Below, piece by piece: positions 43,401 through 53,865 of a stretch of 64,000 nucleotides of DNA; the first letter of the stretch is position 1, and every line of letters begins with the position of its first letter. The notes under the pieces are model-generated. The model searched no databases, had not been told where the DNA came from, and worked only from the letters and a program-made list of their open reading frames with translations. The stretch covers positions 186,001-250,000 of the forward strand of contig MU859075.1 in the NCBI GenBank assembly GCA_033297205.1, written 5' to 3'. This DNA comes from Pseudoneurospora amorphoporcata (Eukaryota; Ascomycota; Sordariomycetes; Sordariales; Sordariaceae). A program made the position numbers and the translations under genes.

Positions 43401-46015
43401 TGGGTTCGCATACGGTTGTTACGGACGCTTCGGATGCCGAGACTGCCAAACACCACGATTCGGATATTGACGAGGCGAATGCCGATGCTCAGATCCAGAA
43501 GCTGAAGTCCATTGTCGCTGCAAAGGAGGCCGCTGAGAAGGAGCTTGCAATGCGATATGCTCAACTGGAAGAGAAGCACCAGGAAACTCTCGACATAGTG
43601 GAAGAACTGAAGACTGAGATTGCAAAGGCCCAGGCTCTCAACGTGGATTCTTCGATATCAAGAACCAGCACACCGGTTATCCGTCGTAAGTCTAGCCAGA
43701 ATGTGATGATCATCGACCGCGCCCATCGCTCTTTCGCCACGCTCAGCAACATCGCATCCGAAAACCTACACGATCCGGATGTGATGGCCAACTTCGAGCT
43801 CAACTTGAATGCCGCTATGCACGAACTCCACGCGCGCTCGGAAAGGATCCAAGAACTGGAGGCAGATGTGGCGACAGCCAAGAAGGAGATGGAGACCAAG
43901 ATGACTATCATCTCTGGCTTGACTCGCGAGAGATCCAGCTTGAAGGCGTCATCGCCGATGGATATGGCCATGGTTTCCAGCTTGAGGGAGCAGCTGGAGA
44001 GGAGTGAGAAGCAGGTGCAGGAGTTGCGGGAGTCCAACGCCATTCGACAGAGGGAGCTCGAGGCTCAGATTTCTGAGTTGCAGCATGCCCTGCACCAGGC
44101 TGGTGTTGACCCTGCGATGGTTGCTCCCAAGATGTTCGACGGAGATTCGGATGCGCAGGCGAAGAGGATCCTGGAGCTGGAGGCCGAGCTTCGCGGCTGG
44201 GAAGCCAAGCACAAGGCTGCCCTGGAGAACCTTCAGGACTCGGAAGATAGGATGAAGTCTTCCATGGCCGAGCTCGGAAGCCAGATCTCATTCCTAACCA
44301 CACAGCTTACCGAGACGGAGACTCAGTCCAGCATGTTGAGCTCCCGCCTTGCCCAGACCGAGGGCCAAGTTACCTCGCTGAATGACCAGCTTACCCAGAA
44401 CGGACACAAGGAGCCTGAAGGCGACGAGGCCGCAAAGGAGAAGAAGCACAAGGAGCTTGTCGAGTTCCTTCGCCGCGAGATTGATGACTACAAGGAGCTT
44501 ATCAACAGGACACAGGCCAAGGTTACACAGGCCGAAGAGCAGGCCGCTGCCACCAAGGCCTTGCTTGATGCTGCCACCAGAGAACGCGACGATGCCGCTG
44601 CCGAAGCTGAACACAACAAGCAGCTCCTGAACCAGCTTGAGGACTCGATCACCGAGCACGAGCAGACCATCAAGGCACACCAGGAGAGCTTGCATGCCCT
44701 TGAGCTGAATCATCAATTGGAGCTTGAGGAGGCGAGAACCGCTTCCAGACGGGAGGTTGAGGCTGAAATGAAGGCCCTCAAAGCTGAGCATGCCGAGAAG
44801 GTAAGACGTCTCGAAGAAGAACTTACCGATGCTCGGGAGGATCTCCTGAAGGTTGCCACTCAGGTCGCTATGGCTCTTGGCCTCGAAGTCAGCATCGAGA
44901 AGCTGTCGGAGCGCATCGAGGATCTCCTCGAATCTCGCGATGTCGTGGACCTGGAGCAGAAGAAGCGCGGCGAACTGGAGCAGCATGTTGTCGAGCTCAC
45001 ATCCATCAACGACCAGGTCATGGACGAACTAGAGTCTGTTAAGGCCGCTCTCGCGGACATGTTGGTTACGGAGAATGACAAGACCAGAACTCTCTATCCT
45101 GTCAAGGAATCCGTGGCTCTGGTCAAGAAGAAGATGGTTGATTTGGAGACGAAGAACAAAAAGAACTCGCGCCTTGTAGAGGAGCTTGAGGATCAACTGC
45201 AGAGCAACTACGACCAGGTGCAGATCACGAGCAACCGGTTGTCGACTTTGCAGTCCGAGAAGACTCAGCAGCTGGAGGAGGCGAATGCTGCCAAGATCAG
45301 GCTGGAAGAGGAGTTGAAGGTTGCCCAGGAGCAGTATGCTGCTCTTCAGGTATGCTGGCCTCCCCTACTCATCCCTTTGACTCGTATCAATGGCCACTTA
45401 CTAATGTTTATCTCTTAGGCCAAGTACAACGTGCTGTCCGAACAAGCAGCGTCCGTTCCTCAACGCTCCGACTCCAAGTCAGCACCCAACCCGAGCTCTC
45501 CCCTCCGCAAGTCGAACTCCGTCCAGTCCCTCCCCTCGCCCCCGCCTGCGATTCCTCTCCCACCGCTCCCCGCCGATCGCGCAAGCGGCGCCGGCTCCCC
45601 TACAAGTGGCGCTCCCCGCCCTCCCTCGAAGGACATTCTTGCCGCTGCACTTTCCAACCAGCAGTTCCAGGCCATTCAAGAAGACCAGGAAGCCCGCATC
45701 CGCATCATCGAGAAGAACCTTTCGGCCGAGAAGCAACTTACGGCCACCCTGGAAGAAGCGCTCACCGATCTCGAGACGCAGCAGCTCAAGATCAAGGCTG
45801 ATGCCGACGCCTGGAAGCGCCGGGCCTCCGAGCTTGAGGCCGAGCTCAAGGAGCTCAAGGACAAGCCCCAGGTGGACAACCGGTGGAGCTTGCAGCAGGT
45901 CGAGGAAGAGCGTAAGAAGCGAGTCGACGCCGAGCGGGCGCGCCAGCACCTTGAGGAGAGGATGCAGAGCCTGGCTGGCAAGAAGAAGAAGAAGGGGAGC
46001 CTGAACTGTTTCTAG
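40422..46015 (+). CDS. Kinesin-4-like motor protein, very long
   Basis: Four exons, 40422-40593, 40772-41095, 41175-45349 and 45419-46015; all introns have clear signals and phases close to 1755 residues. A 57-residue Ser/Pro-rich lead precedes the N-terminal motor (~58-440). It has VAVRVRPP, P-loop GQSGAGKS (~140; usual form GQTGxGKT/S), switch I NARSSRSH (~292), switch II DLAGSE (~346) and the microtubule-binding YRDSKLTRLLQDSLGG. The GNIILTGLQQ and GSALRQTDATAIN loops resemble KIF4/KIF21. About 1100 residues of coiled coil follow, interrupted near 850-900 and 1000 by Ser-rich segments. A Pro-rich linker and a short coil lead to a polybasic end (KKKKKGSLNCF). It should walk toward microtubule plus ends. 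The exact subfamily is inference. Confidence 0.88.
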
Positions 46016-46831
46016 GGGGGCGCCCGCACCCGGTTGCCCTTGTCGTCCTTGTCCTACTGTTCAAGCGCTACGAGCGTTGGTTGTTTTGGTTTATCATCAA
46101 TGGGTGGGGGTGGCCGGAGTTGCGGTTGTGGTTGCTGTGGCCGGAAAAGCTGCGGGTGTTGCTGCGGCCCCAAGTGTGGGTGTGGGAACGGAATGGTGAA
46201 CAGCGGGATGGTCACTCCTGCGAACACGCCTGCCATGCCTACCATGCCCACCATGCCCACAATGGTGGGGCGGCGCAGTCGTTCTGGTAGCGGTGTTAGT
46301 CTATACGGTGGTGTTGGGGGTGGTACTGGCGGTGGCCTACGGAGGCGGGCTGTGAGTAGTGCTAGTCGTGTTAGTGCTACTAGTGCCGGTGGACGGCGCA
46401 GTCGCGCTAGCAGTGTTGCTAGTGATGGTGGTGGCGGTAGTGGAAGACGCACTCGTACCGGTAGTGTTGCCGGTACGAGTGTCGGAAGTGCTGGAAGCAA
46501 CGATTTTTGCTGCGGGCTGATGGATAATGATGGAAAGAACAAGAAAAGTAAAAGTAAAATTACGATACCCGTGAAGAGGAGGAAGAGAAGAAGCAGCAGC
46601 GTTGTCAAAGGGAAGATGAAGGAACAAGGAGGAGGAGAGTCGTCAGAAGATGCGGCAAAGGAACGGAAAGGGAAGGCAAGGAAAAGCGGCGGAAGTCATC
46701 ATCATCAGCTTCACAGGCTGAAGCTCTTGTTGGAGAGAGAGAGCACGTTGCAGCGGAAACTCATGTTGGAGAGGGAAATGTCTCTGCAGCGGAAGATCGA
46801 TGCGAACCCCGATTTTTCGTACATGACATGA
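46016..46831. other. Low-complexity region open in several frames on both strands
   Basis: Directly after the kinesin stop. The plus-strand frame 46034-46831 reads a Cys/Gly block (SCGCGCCGRKSCGCCCG), a Gly/Ser/Arg block and a basic helix. It has no ATG at its start. Minus-strand frames in the same stretch read a hydrophobic segment followed by Ser/Thr repeats (46337-46627) and a Leu-rich then Pro-rich sequence (46054-46608), also without ATG. A secreted Ser/Thr-rich protein on the minus strand is possible, and so is kinesin 3' UTR. I cannot decide between them. Confidence 0.3.
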
Positions 46832-47454
46832 ACAAATCGGGTTTTGACCTCAGCACCTTATTTATTACAAGGACTCAAGGAGGGAGGGAGCAAAAGGAAG
46901 AGGATCAATGGGATGAAGCGATGGAATGCCCGGAAATGGGATGGAACTGGTCAACTGGACTGGATGAATGGATGGGCAATGTTGATTTTCTTTGCGTTTT
47001 TGTGTGTGGTCTCTTATTTTTTGTTTTTTTTTGTTTATATATCCCCTCGAGCGCTCGATTCGTGCTTCTTGTTGACTTGTTACATATATACCTTAGTACT
47101 GTGTTATGCCCCTGTATGTATGTGTCCTACTTATACCTTTGTTGTGCAAACAACGCGAACAATATGAACACGAAGAAAGTAACGTAATGACCAATAACAT
47201 CATGAATCTCACAGCCTATCAGTTGCATGGTTGGTGTCTTCTCGTCATCGCAAGAGTTTTCTTTGCTTATGATCCCAATGTTTCTGATGGGATCAGCAGG
47301 AGAGATAAAAATGGAGAGTGCCTAGATACAAAGTTCACGAATGACAATACAGAGAAACAAAATAATGGCAGCAACATGAAGGGATGGATGGATGGATGCC
47401 TGGAGTCGAGTTCAAAAAGGGGAGGAGAAAATGAGAAAAAAAAAAAGGAAAAAA

Positions 47455-47573
47455 ACATACAACACCAGGGATTCGCTGGTCGTCACCGACCCAACTACTA
47501 GTCTGGCCCTCACTGGCTTATCTATGGGAGAGCGGACGGGATCCCGAGTTTTCCAGTGGGTATGGTCGTATGT
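47455..47573 (-). rRNA. 5S ribosomal RNA, copy 4
   Basis: 119 nt on the minus strand, identical to copy 1. The 3' side runs into a long T tract on the minus strand (A-rich on plus at 47435-47455), which should terminate transcription. Confidence 0.97.
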
Positions 47574-47596
47574 ATCATTTTGGTCACAGCATACTA

Positions 47597-47602
47597 CTAA
47601 TG
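47597..47602 (-). promoter_or_regulatory. TATA-like element of 5S copy 4
   Basis: CATTAG on the minus strand at -29 to -24; the weakest match of the five copies. Confidence 0.35.
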
Positions 47603-47707
47603 AATGTTGGTGACTGGGTTGGATCGGGTGGTGTGAACCTCAATACGTGTAAGTGCCAGGATAGAGTATAAGATGATGGGGGAATCACCCAGTCACAGCA
47701 AGAGTAC

Positions 47708-47724
47708 GGGGGGGGGGGGGGGGG
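47708..47724. repeat. G17 homopolymer
   Basis: Seventeen consecutive G residues on the plus strand. Confidence 0.95.
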
Positions 47725-48633
47725 ACGAGTGGAGAATAGTGTAGAAAGCTGGTTTCCTGAAGGAGAGCCTTGACTGCATTGTATGTCCAGAGAGAGACCA
47801 AGTTCGGGCTGGGTGAAGTATCGTGATGGCGGAGATGATGCGGAAGAGTGGGATGTCGTGCTGGGGAAGGGGGCTATGTGGTTGTGATACTTTCTTACAT
47901 TTCATTCTTGCAATAATCGGGATCAATCAGAAGTTGCGTAAGTACCTAATAATGCAACTGGGACATGGCTGATTTGTTAGGTACGTATCGGCAGAAGTGA
48001 CGTCCAGCATTGAGTTCGGTGTTGTCGGGAAGGTGCATTCCACGATGTAGATGGACCGGACCGATAGAGGGCCGCACCAACTGCGAGCCGAAATAAAATG
48101 GCAGCCGTCCACTTCTCCCAATCAACGGGCAGTTTCACCTTCTAGACATCTCCCTTCAAGTTACCACAAAATAATACATCCAAGCTTTATAGGATGCCCT
48201 TATCTACATACTTTGTAACCTTTCAAGAAATCAACTCGGCGTTCGAACTACACCAACCACCAATAGCCCCCAACTTCAATATCACAACCCTAGCCACAAT
48301 GCTCTCAACAAACCACATCAACCATATTTCTAAAGGTCCGTTCACACTTAAGGACCTGACAGGCACTGCCCTGTTGCACTATCGCCTTACGGGTGGTATC
48401 GTAAATATTAACCGTAGCCAGCACCCGGTTCCGGTTTGAACCAGTACTTATACCCGGTGTGTGCCTTCGTATGGTGGACTTCATGTCAACATTACGAACG
48501 GATCTCAATATACCTCTCCATATGCCAGCCATTCTCTGCGCTTCAGGCTTTTTAGAACACGGTTTGAAGACGTCATGGGTCTAACGGGCCAAGACACCTT
48601 CGGTCATAGTTTCACCAACTCTTCCGGCCCTAG
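47725..48633. other. Upstream region of the broken membrane gene
   Basis: About 900 bases. It may contain the lost first exon (signal peptide and ectodomain) of the gene that is recognisable from 48634, but none can be fixed. Confidence 0.4.
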
Positions 48634-51052
48634 TGGGTTGCAGAGCCTGATTCCCGTGGGACATTTGGCATTCTTTCCACCTGTGTCGTCTGTGTTTGGA
48701 CGGCTATCCATCTCAATGTTCCTGGACACAGAGAAGGGGCGATGAGACTGTACATGCGCAAGTGTGGCTGGGTGCTTTTGGGTCTACTGATTCCTGAGCT
48801 GGTAAGTTGAGTTCATGTCCATGTCCCTTGGTATTCGGGGAAAGTAAAGATCGTGGCAGATTGGTCAGTTCGCTAACCTGAACAGATTGCGTATACCGCA
48901 TTTCGCCAGCACCAGCAGGCCAAAAACATTGCAAGAGAAATGAATTCTTCAGAGGAATGGGGGTGTCCAAGCCCTACATTTGCCAAAGACAACGATGATA
49001 GTAGCTTACCTCAAACCGAGAAAAAGAGTAAGCGAAGGAGTCGCTTTCTGTGCGGCTGGAGATTGAAACAGCGCCAGAAGGACACCGAGGTAGGTACAGC
49101 CCAGTCTTCGTGAGATCGTTATCAAGTGATATGAAGGCTGACTTCGACCATGCTTTTTATTTTTCGCGATCCATAGGCTTTCAGCTTCGACTCGTGGACT
49201 ATTGCCATGGTTTCCTGGCAGTCATGGGAGGCTTTGCGCTAGAGATGAACACCGATTATCAAGATCGTCAATGCAGGATCAGAAACTTCTTCCCAACGAG
49301 GCGTTCGACTGGAACTCAACGCACACGTCTCACCATAACATCACGTGGGCTTGAGTGCTTGAGGAACAATGGATATGGCCATCTTATCCCAACACGTTCT
49401 TTGGAGTACATACGAGACAAGAGCAAAGGAAACACAATGGCCAAAACACTGGTATGCATACAAGGTGCGTAGAAACAATCCCATCGTCCCGTGGACTAGC
49501 TTATCATTGCAATGCCCGTGTGTTTTCACTAACCACATACCTTGGATGTCCTATTAGCATCGTTGTTTTGCATCCAGTGCTTAACACGCTTCGCTCAGGG
49601 CCCAGCAATCAGCCTGCTAGGGCTCAACACATTCGGCCACGCCATCTGCACCCCCTTTATTTACATCATGTGGTGGCATAAGCCTCTCGAGATTGCCGAA
49701 CCAGAGACGATAAACTTTGCAAACATGGACAACGTACCCCTGAGCCTGTCGAGACTCATCGAAGCCATGTGTGTCCGAAGTGAGCTGGACGGAGTGGCGG
49801 AGTCAGCTCACTTCTAGGAAAAGGAGAAGGCCTTTACCGTCAAGGTTGGGCACACATTCTCTGAAGCCACAAAGGACGTCATGGGGTCCATTGAGTGGGA
49901 TGAAAAAGTGCCTCCGGATGTGCTTGTGTCCGCACTTCCTTTGCCAGGGTGGACGCATCAGCATCAACAGCCTGGGCCTACGGCGAATTATGAGCTTGCT
50001 CTTACCCCAAGCCCTTTTGCGTCTAGGCATCTGTACGGCCGACAAAAGTAAGCTGATATTCGCTTCGGTTCCACCCCACATCCGCTCAATTCACTCGGTG
50101 TGCCTTCGTCCGTTGAGCTCCAGGCTAAGTAGTTGACGACTAACGCAGATCTCTCAACCTATCCAGCGGTCTCTTGGCCATGCCAACCTCGTACAACCTG
50201 CTGCAAGCTGTCCCCCTACCCTCCCCCCCCAACCCAAGGTGAAGTTGAGGTGTTGGGGGCAGGTGGCAAATACTCCGGCGCATGGACAGACGTTCGACAT
50301 ATATTCAATCCGGCCACACCCCATATAAGTACCGCACCTGCGACTGCCCCTGGCCTCCCTCCTGTCCGCTTACAGCTCGCCCATTCCGACGTCAGACGCT
50401 GGCAGCTAGCTCTCGGATACGGACGCCTCAACAGCGTCGCCAAGAACCTTCTAGTCGATCGGGTCCAAAACCTTTGCTTCATACATATGGAGCGGACTCT
50501 GGTGACCGATACATTACTTTCTACGTGGGCTTCGGCCTGTTCGGGCTCATCTGCGGCGGTCTTCACTGTGTAGCATGGAACGCCCCGTTTGTTTCTGACC
50601 TCGAAAGGATTCTCTGGATGGTTTCGAGTGTAGCCATTACTTGTACCTCCCTTTTGCTGGTCCTTCTATCAGTCTGGACCAGATTCCCGCCTTTTTGGCT
50701 GAAGCCCGTGAAAATGCTGGAGCTTGATCTGGAGGTTTACGAAGGTCTTAACTTGTTCTATGGAAAATCAATGAGAGTGCTGGGTGTGTCAGCGGGAAGA
50801 AATTGTTGGGCTGTCATAGTGCCGTTGGGTGCGCTGGTACGAGGTGCGCTCGCTGCCCTCATCGTCTTGCAGGTTGTCGTTTTCTTTATCGTCGAGATAT
50901 ACTATGATCTTGCTGCCACTAGACTTCTCGCGCTCTACGTTCTGGCTAGGAGCTACTTGGTCATTATTTCCTTTGTCAACCTCGCTCATCTTCCTGACTC
51001 GGCGTTCGTGGTGCCGAATTGGTCGAAATATATTCCTTATATTGGATGGTGA
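48634..51052 (+). pseudogene. Integral membrane protein gene (fungal WWHKPL family), broken
   Basis: Recognisable exons: 48634-48801 (WVAEPDSRGTFG, AIHLNVPGHREGAM, MRKCGWVLLGLLIPEL), 48886-49089, 49177-49464, 49558-50047 and 50149-51052. Introns have good signals (GTAAGT, GTAGGT, GTGCGT, GTAAGC donors; GCTAACC, CACTAACC, GACTAACG branches). Landmarks of this uncharacterised fungal family follow in order: HGFLAVMGGFAL, RDKSKGNTMAKTLVCIQ, GLNTFGHAI, IYIMWWHKPLEI, SDVRRWQLA, GGLHCVAWNAPF and a C-terminal ARSYLVIISFVNL with VVPNWSKYIPYIG. Lesions: a -1 shift near 49204 before HGFLAV, a TAG at 49815-49817 with ~75 open codons after it in the same frame, a shift at the C8 run near 50225, and another near 50455. 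The 5' end is missing or unresolved. No function known. Confidence 0.65.
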
Positions 51053-51302
51053 GTGATGCGATTTCTTTTGCAGATGTGCAGTACCTTTCGATATCGGAAA
51101 ACAATAGATAATCAGCGTACATAGGTAGGAAAGGTGCAAGAAGAAGCTCCAATAATACGCGTCCTGCTTAGCATTGTACCAGGAGCGTAATGTCTTGGGG
51201 TTGGCTGGCAGAATAATAGGTCTCAATAAAGACCTCGACGGCGCCAACCTATAATTCCTCGGCCAATCTTCGCGTTGATGGGAAGGATGACATACTAGCC
51301 TT

Positions 51303-51308
51303 CATAAA
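51303..51308 (+). promoter_or_regulatory. TATA-like element of 5S copy 5
   Basis: CATAAA at -29 to -24 from the 5S start. Confidence 0.5.
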
Positions 51309-51331
51309 GCACAAACCACATTCTAAAGAAC

Positions 51332-51450
51332 ACATACGACCATACCCACTGGAAAACTCGGGATCCCGTCCGCTCTCCCATAGATAAGCCAGTGAGGGCC
51401 AGACTAGTAGTTGGGTCGGTGACGACCAGCGAATCCCTGGTGTTGTATGT
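51332..51450 (+). rRNA. 5S ribosomal RNA, copy 5
   Basis: 119 nt, identical to copy 1, followed by CTTTTTTTC. It lies ~280 bases after the end of the broken membrane gene. Confidence 0.97.
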
Positions 51451-52463
51451 CTTTTTTTCGTTCGCTTTTTTTGCTGCATTTTTTTTTACCTCTTTTTGGC
51501 TACCTTGATAATGCATCTTTGATGTCCGTGTTCTTTGTTTCGTTGGAGTAGTATTTCTTTTGTTTTGTTTTGTGATGGTTTTGAGGTGAAGAGTTATGTC
51601 GCGGAAGTACGTATCGTCCCGATGCTGGTTTTGCTTCCTAATTCGGTTGTAGTGAAATGATTTGTACTTTTATCTGTACTTCCTTCTACAAGCTACAAAG
51701 ACACTTTTGAGAGGGTATGATAAACTATATTGAAATTATCTATCTGCATCAGACGAGATTTGTACATACATGCCTTCGTCTATAGACGACCATGCGACTT
51801 CCCCTCTCAGACGACCATTTCCATCTCGACTACCACCCTGGTAATGGACACGCGAGGCTCCACGATGGAAAGATCTCTACGAGCCATCTGTAGGCAAGTT
51901 CCTGGAACGTAGTAATGATCCGTTGCAAGTAAGAGATATTTAAAAAGGCTGATACCGGGAGGTCACAGGGACATCGACACTGGGATGCTGGCATCCAGAT
52001 ATGTGTAGCATGTTTAGCACAACAGTTTAGCCAGGGTCTCGGCCAGCGGAATTGTGTCAGTATCGATCATATACCCCATGGGCAACCCGAGAAGTTGGAT
52101 CGCATGTAACTCTGAAATTTGGCAAAGTTCGACGAACTCGACGCCTCAACATCATACTTCGCAACGCCATGCACAACCAGATTCACTGAACATCTACATG
52201 ACATCACCGCAAACAGTGGTGGCGAAGTTGAACCAGCCCAACCCGGATCGAGACAGACATAAGCAAAGAATCAAGACATGTGAATGGTGAGCTTGACCAC
52301 ATATGTCTGTGATGTGTGATGATGATTTTTCTTATTTTCGAGCAGGTCTCTCTCTGAGAGAGATGTAGAAGTGAGGGGGGGAAAAGGATCATGATAGGAT
52401 GGCTGGTGGGAAGAGCCAAGTCTAGACTAGAAAAGACTCTCGGCAGTTTCGCATGTGAACTAC
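51451..52463. other. Intergenic, no gene seen
   Basis: About 1 kb, AT-rich in its left half, no supported feature. Confidence 0.45.
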
Positions 52464-52522
52464 AAATCCGGGGTACGCAAACCAAAATCCGGGGTACGCA
52501 AACCAAAATCCGGGGTGCGTGA
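52464..52522. repeat. 21-bp tandem repeat, ~2.8 copies
   Basis: Units at 52464-52484 and 52485-52505 (core AAATCCGGGGTACGCAAACC) are identical; the third, 52506-52522, is partial and has TGCG for TACG. Confidence 0.9.
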
Positions 52523-52813
52523 ATACACTAGGCTCAAGTGGTTTGGTACAGATGACGGCAAGACTTGAACAACTCTGCAGGCATTTAACTTGTTAGCTTG
52601 GTACCGCCAGCCCACAACATTCAGGGGGGGTTGGATGTGAGAAAAGCGGCCATCTTTTGTACGAAAATTAAGGTTATCGCCACTTTGCCATTTCACCGCG
52701 CTAAGAGGTGTACAGTTTTGGGAATGGAAATTGGGGGCTTTCGGGTACTGTATGTAGTGTAGTGTACTGTAGAAAACTTGGGGAAAGGTGAAGAATCAAG
52801 ATAGAGCCGAAGC

Positions 52814-53865
52814 TTGGCGAGAACGGTGCGAGTTCCTGTTGACGAAGGAGGTGGTGCAGCTAGAAGCTGGGCGCATCCGGGGCACATCTGGGGAAGTTCG
52901 GTAAAAGTGATTGCGCGGGAACCAACGGGAGTGGTCGAAACAAAGATCTGGACGAGCGGCCGGGCGACAGGATGGAGAGAGTTTACCGAGCGGATCGGGT
53001 ACGACCCCGAGGCTCATCCTCCCTCCCTGCGAGTCCCACAACGAAGCATGACCTGGATCGTGATCTCGTTCGCGGTGATCTTTGGGATAGCCCATAAAAT
53101 AGTTTGTTACCGGATGATACCGGTTGATACCGGTAAACCGGACGTCTGTGCCTTGGCCCGGCCCCGAGATTCGGTTGGTTTTCTTGTCGTGGTTGATCTT
53201 CGGTCTTCTGTGAAACGCTTGAAAGAACGTGGTTCTCCCCGCAACAGCAGAACAGATGGCTCACCCCTGAATGAACGGGACGCAACTCCTGGCTTGTCGC
53301 CAATGAGAAGAGCCCGAGCATCAACCGCCTCACGCCGAGAACGCCGAAAAGGTGGTAATGGGGCGGGCGTCCGGACTACGGGGTTATGGAGTCATACACT
53401 CTGGAACAACTCCGTACCGATATTTCCCAGAGTAGCTGTGAAAAACTGTCTGGATCTTTTTGAAAGACGCCTTCCTCGAGCGTCAAATATTCTGCTTGCA
53501 GATATTTTGGTCCATGTGCAGCTGATAATCAGTTTGATAAATGATGAAGTGCTGAGTGTAAGGAGAGTAAGCACTGCTTACGCTGTAACGCTCCTAGCTT
53601 TCAGCGGATTTCAAATACCGAGCCGGAGTGCAACGTCAGCGAGGACTTGGATCCCGTAAGCTTTGTAAGGTTATTATATGCAAGGGCCGTAATACGGCAC
53701 GCTATCGTCGTCCACCCCCGGGCCCTTTTCGAAAGTAGCAAAGGACCATACGCTAACATAGTAGTTGATGATACCGTAAAGAGCTGGGAAACTTGGCAAA
53801 AGGCTGTTACTGTCCTCTTAGGATTGCGGCCTGTGGATGACAGGACAGTTGAGACGAGACGGTGA
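52814..53865 (+). other. Possible decayed ORF, unknown
   Basis: A 281-codon open frame from ATG at 52814 ends at 53659. A second frame overlapping its end continues to 53865. The last third reads more like protein than the rest: NCLDLFERRLPRASNILLAD, a hydrophobic ILVHVQLIISLI, then in the second frame DPVSFVRLLYARAV and SWETWQKAVTVLLGLRPVD. The first two thirds have no recognisable content and could be chance. If real, one frameshift near 53620-53645 separates the parts. It may be a relic of a gene or transposon. Confidence 0.25.

Noticed and set aside
46034..46831. Metallothionein-like protein from the Cys-rich block
   Set aside because: The Cys/Gly run comes from short repeats in a frame without a start codon and is followed by unrelated basic sequence; not enough to call a gene.
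12275..51450. The five 119-nt repeats as transposon ends or CRISPR-like repeats
   Set aside because: Sequence, paired ends, upstream box and T-run terminator identify them as 5S rRNA genes; spacing is kilobases and flanks differ.
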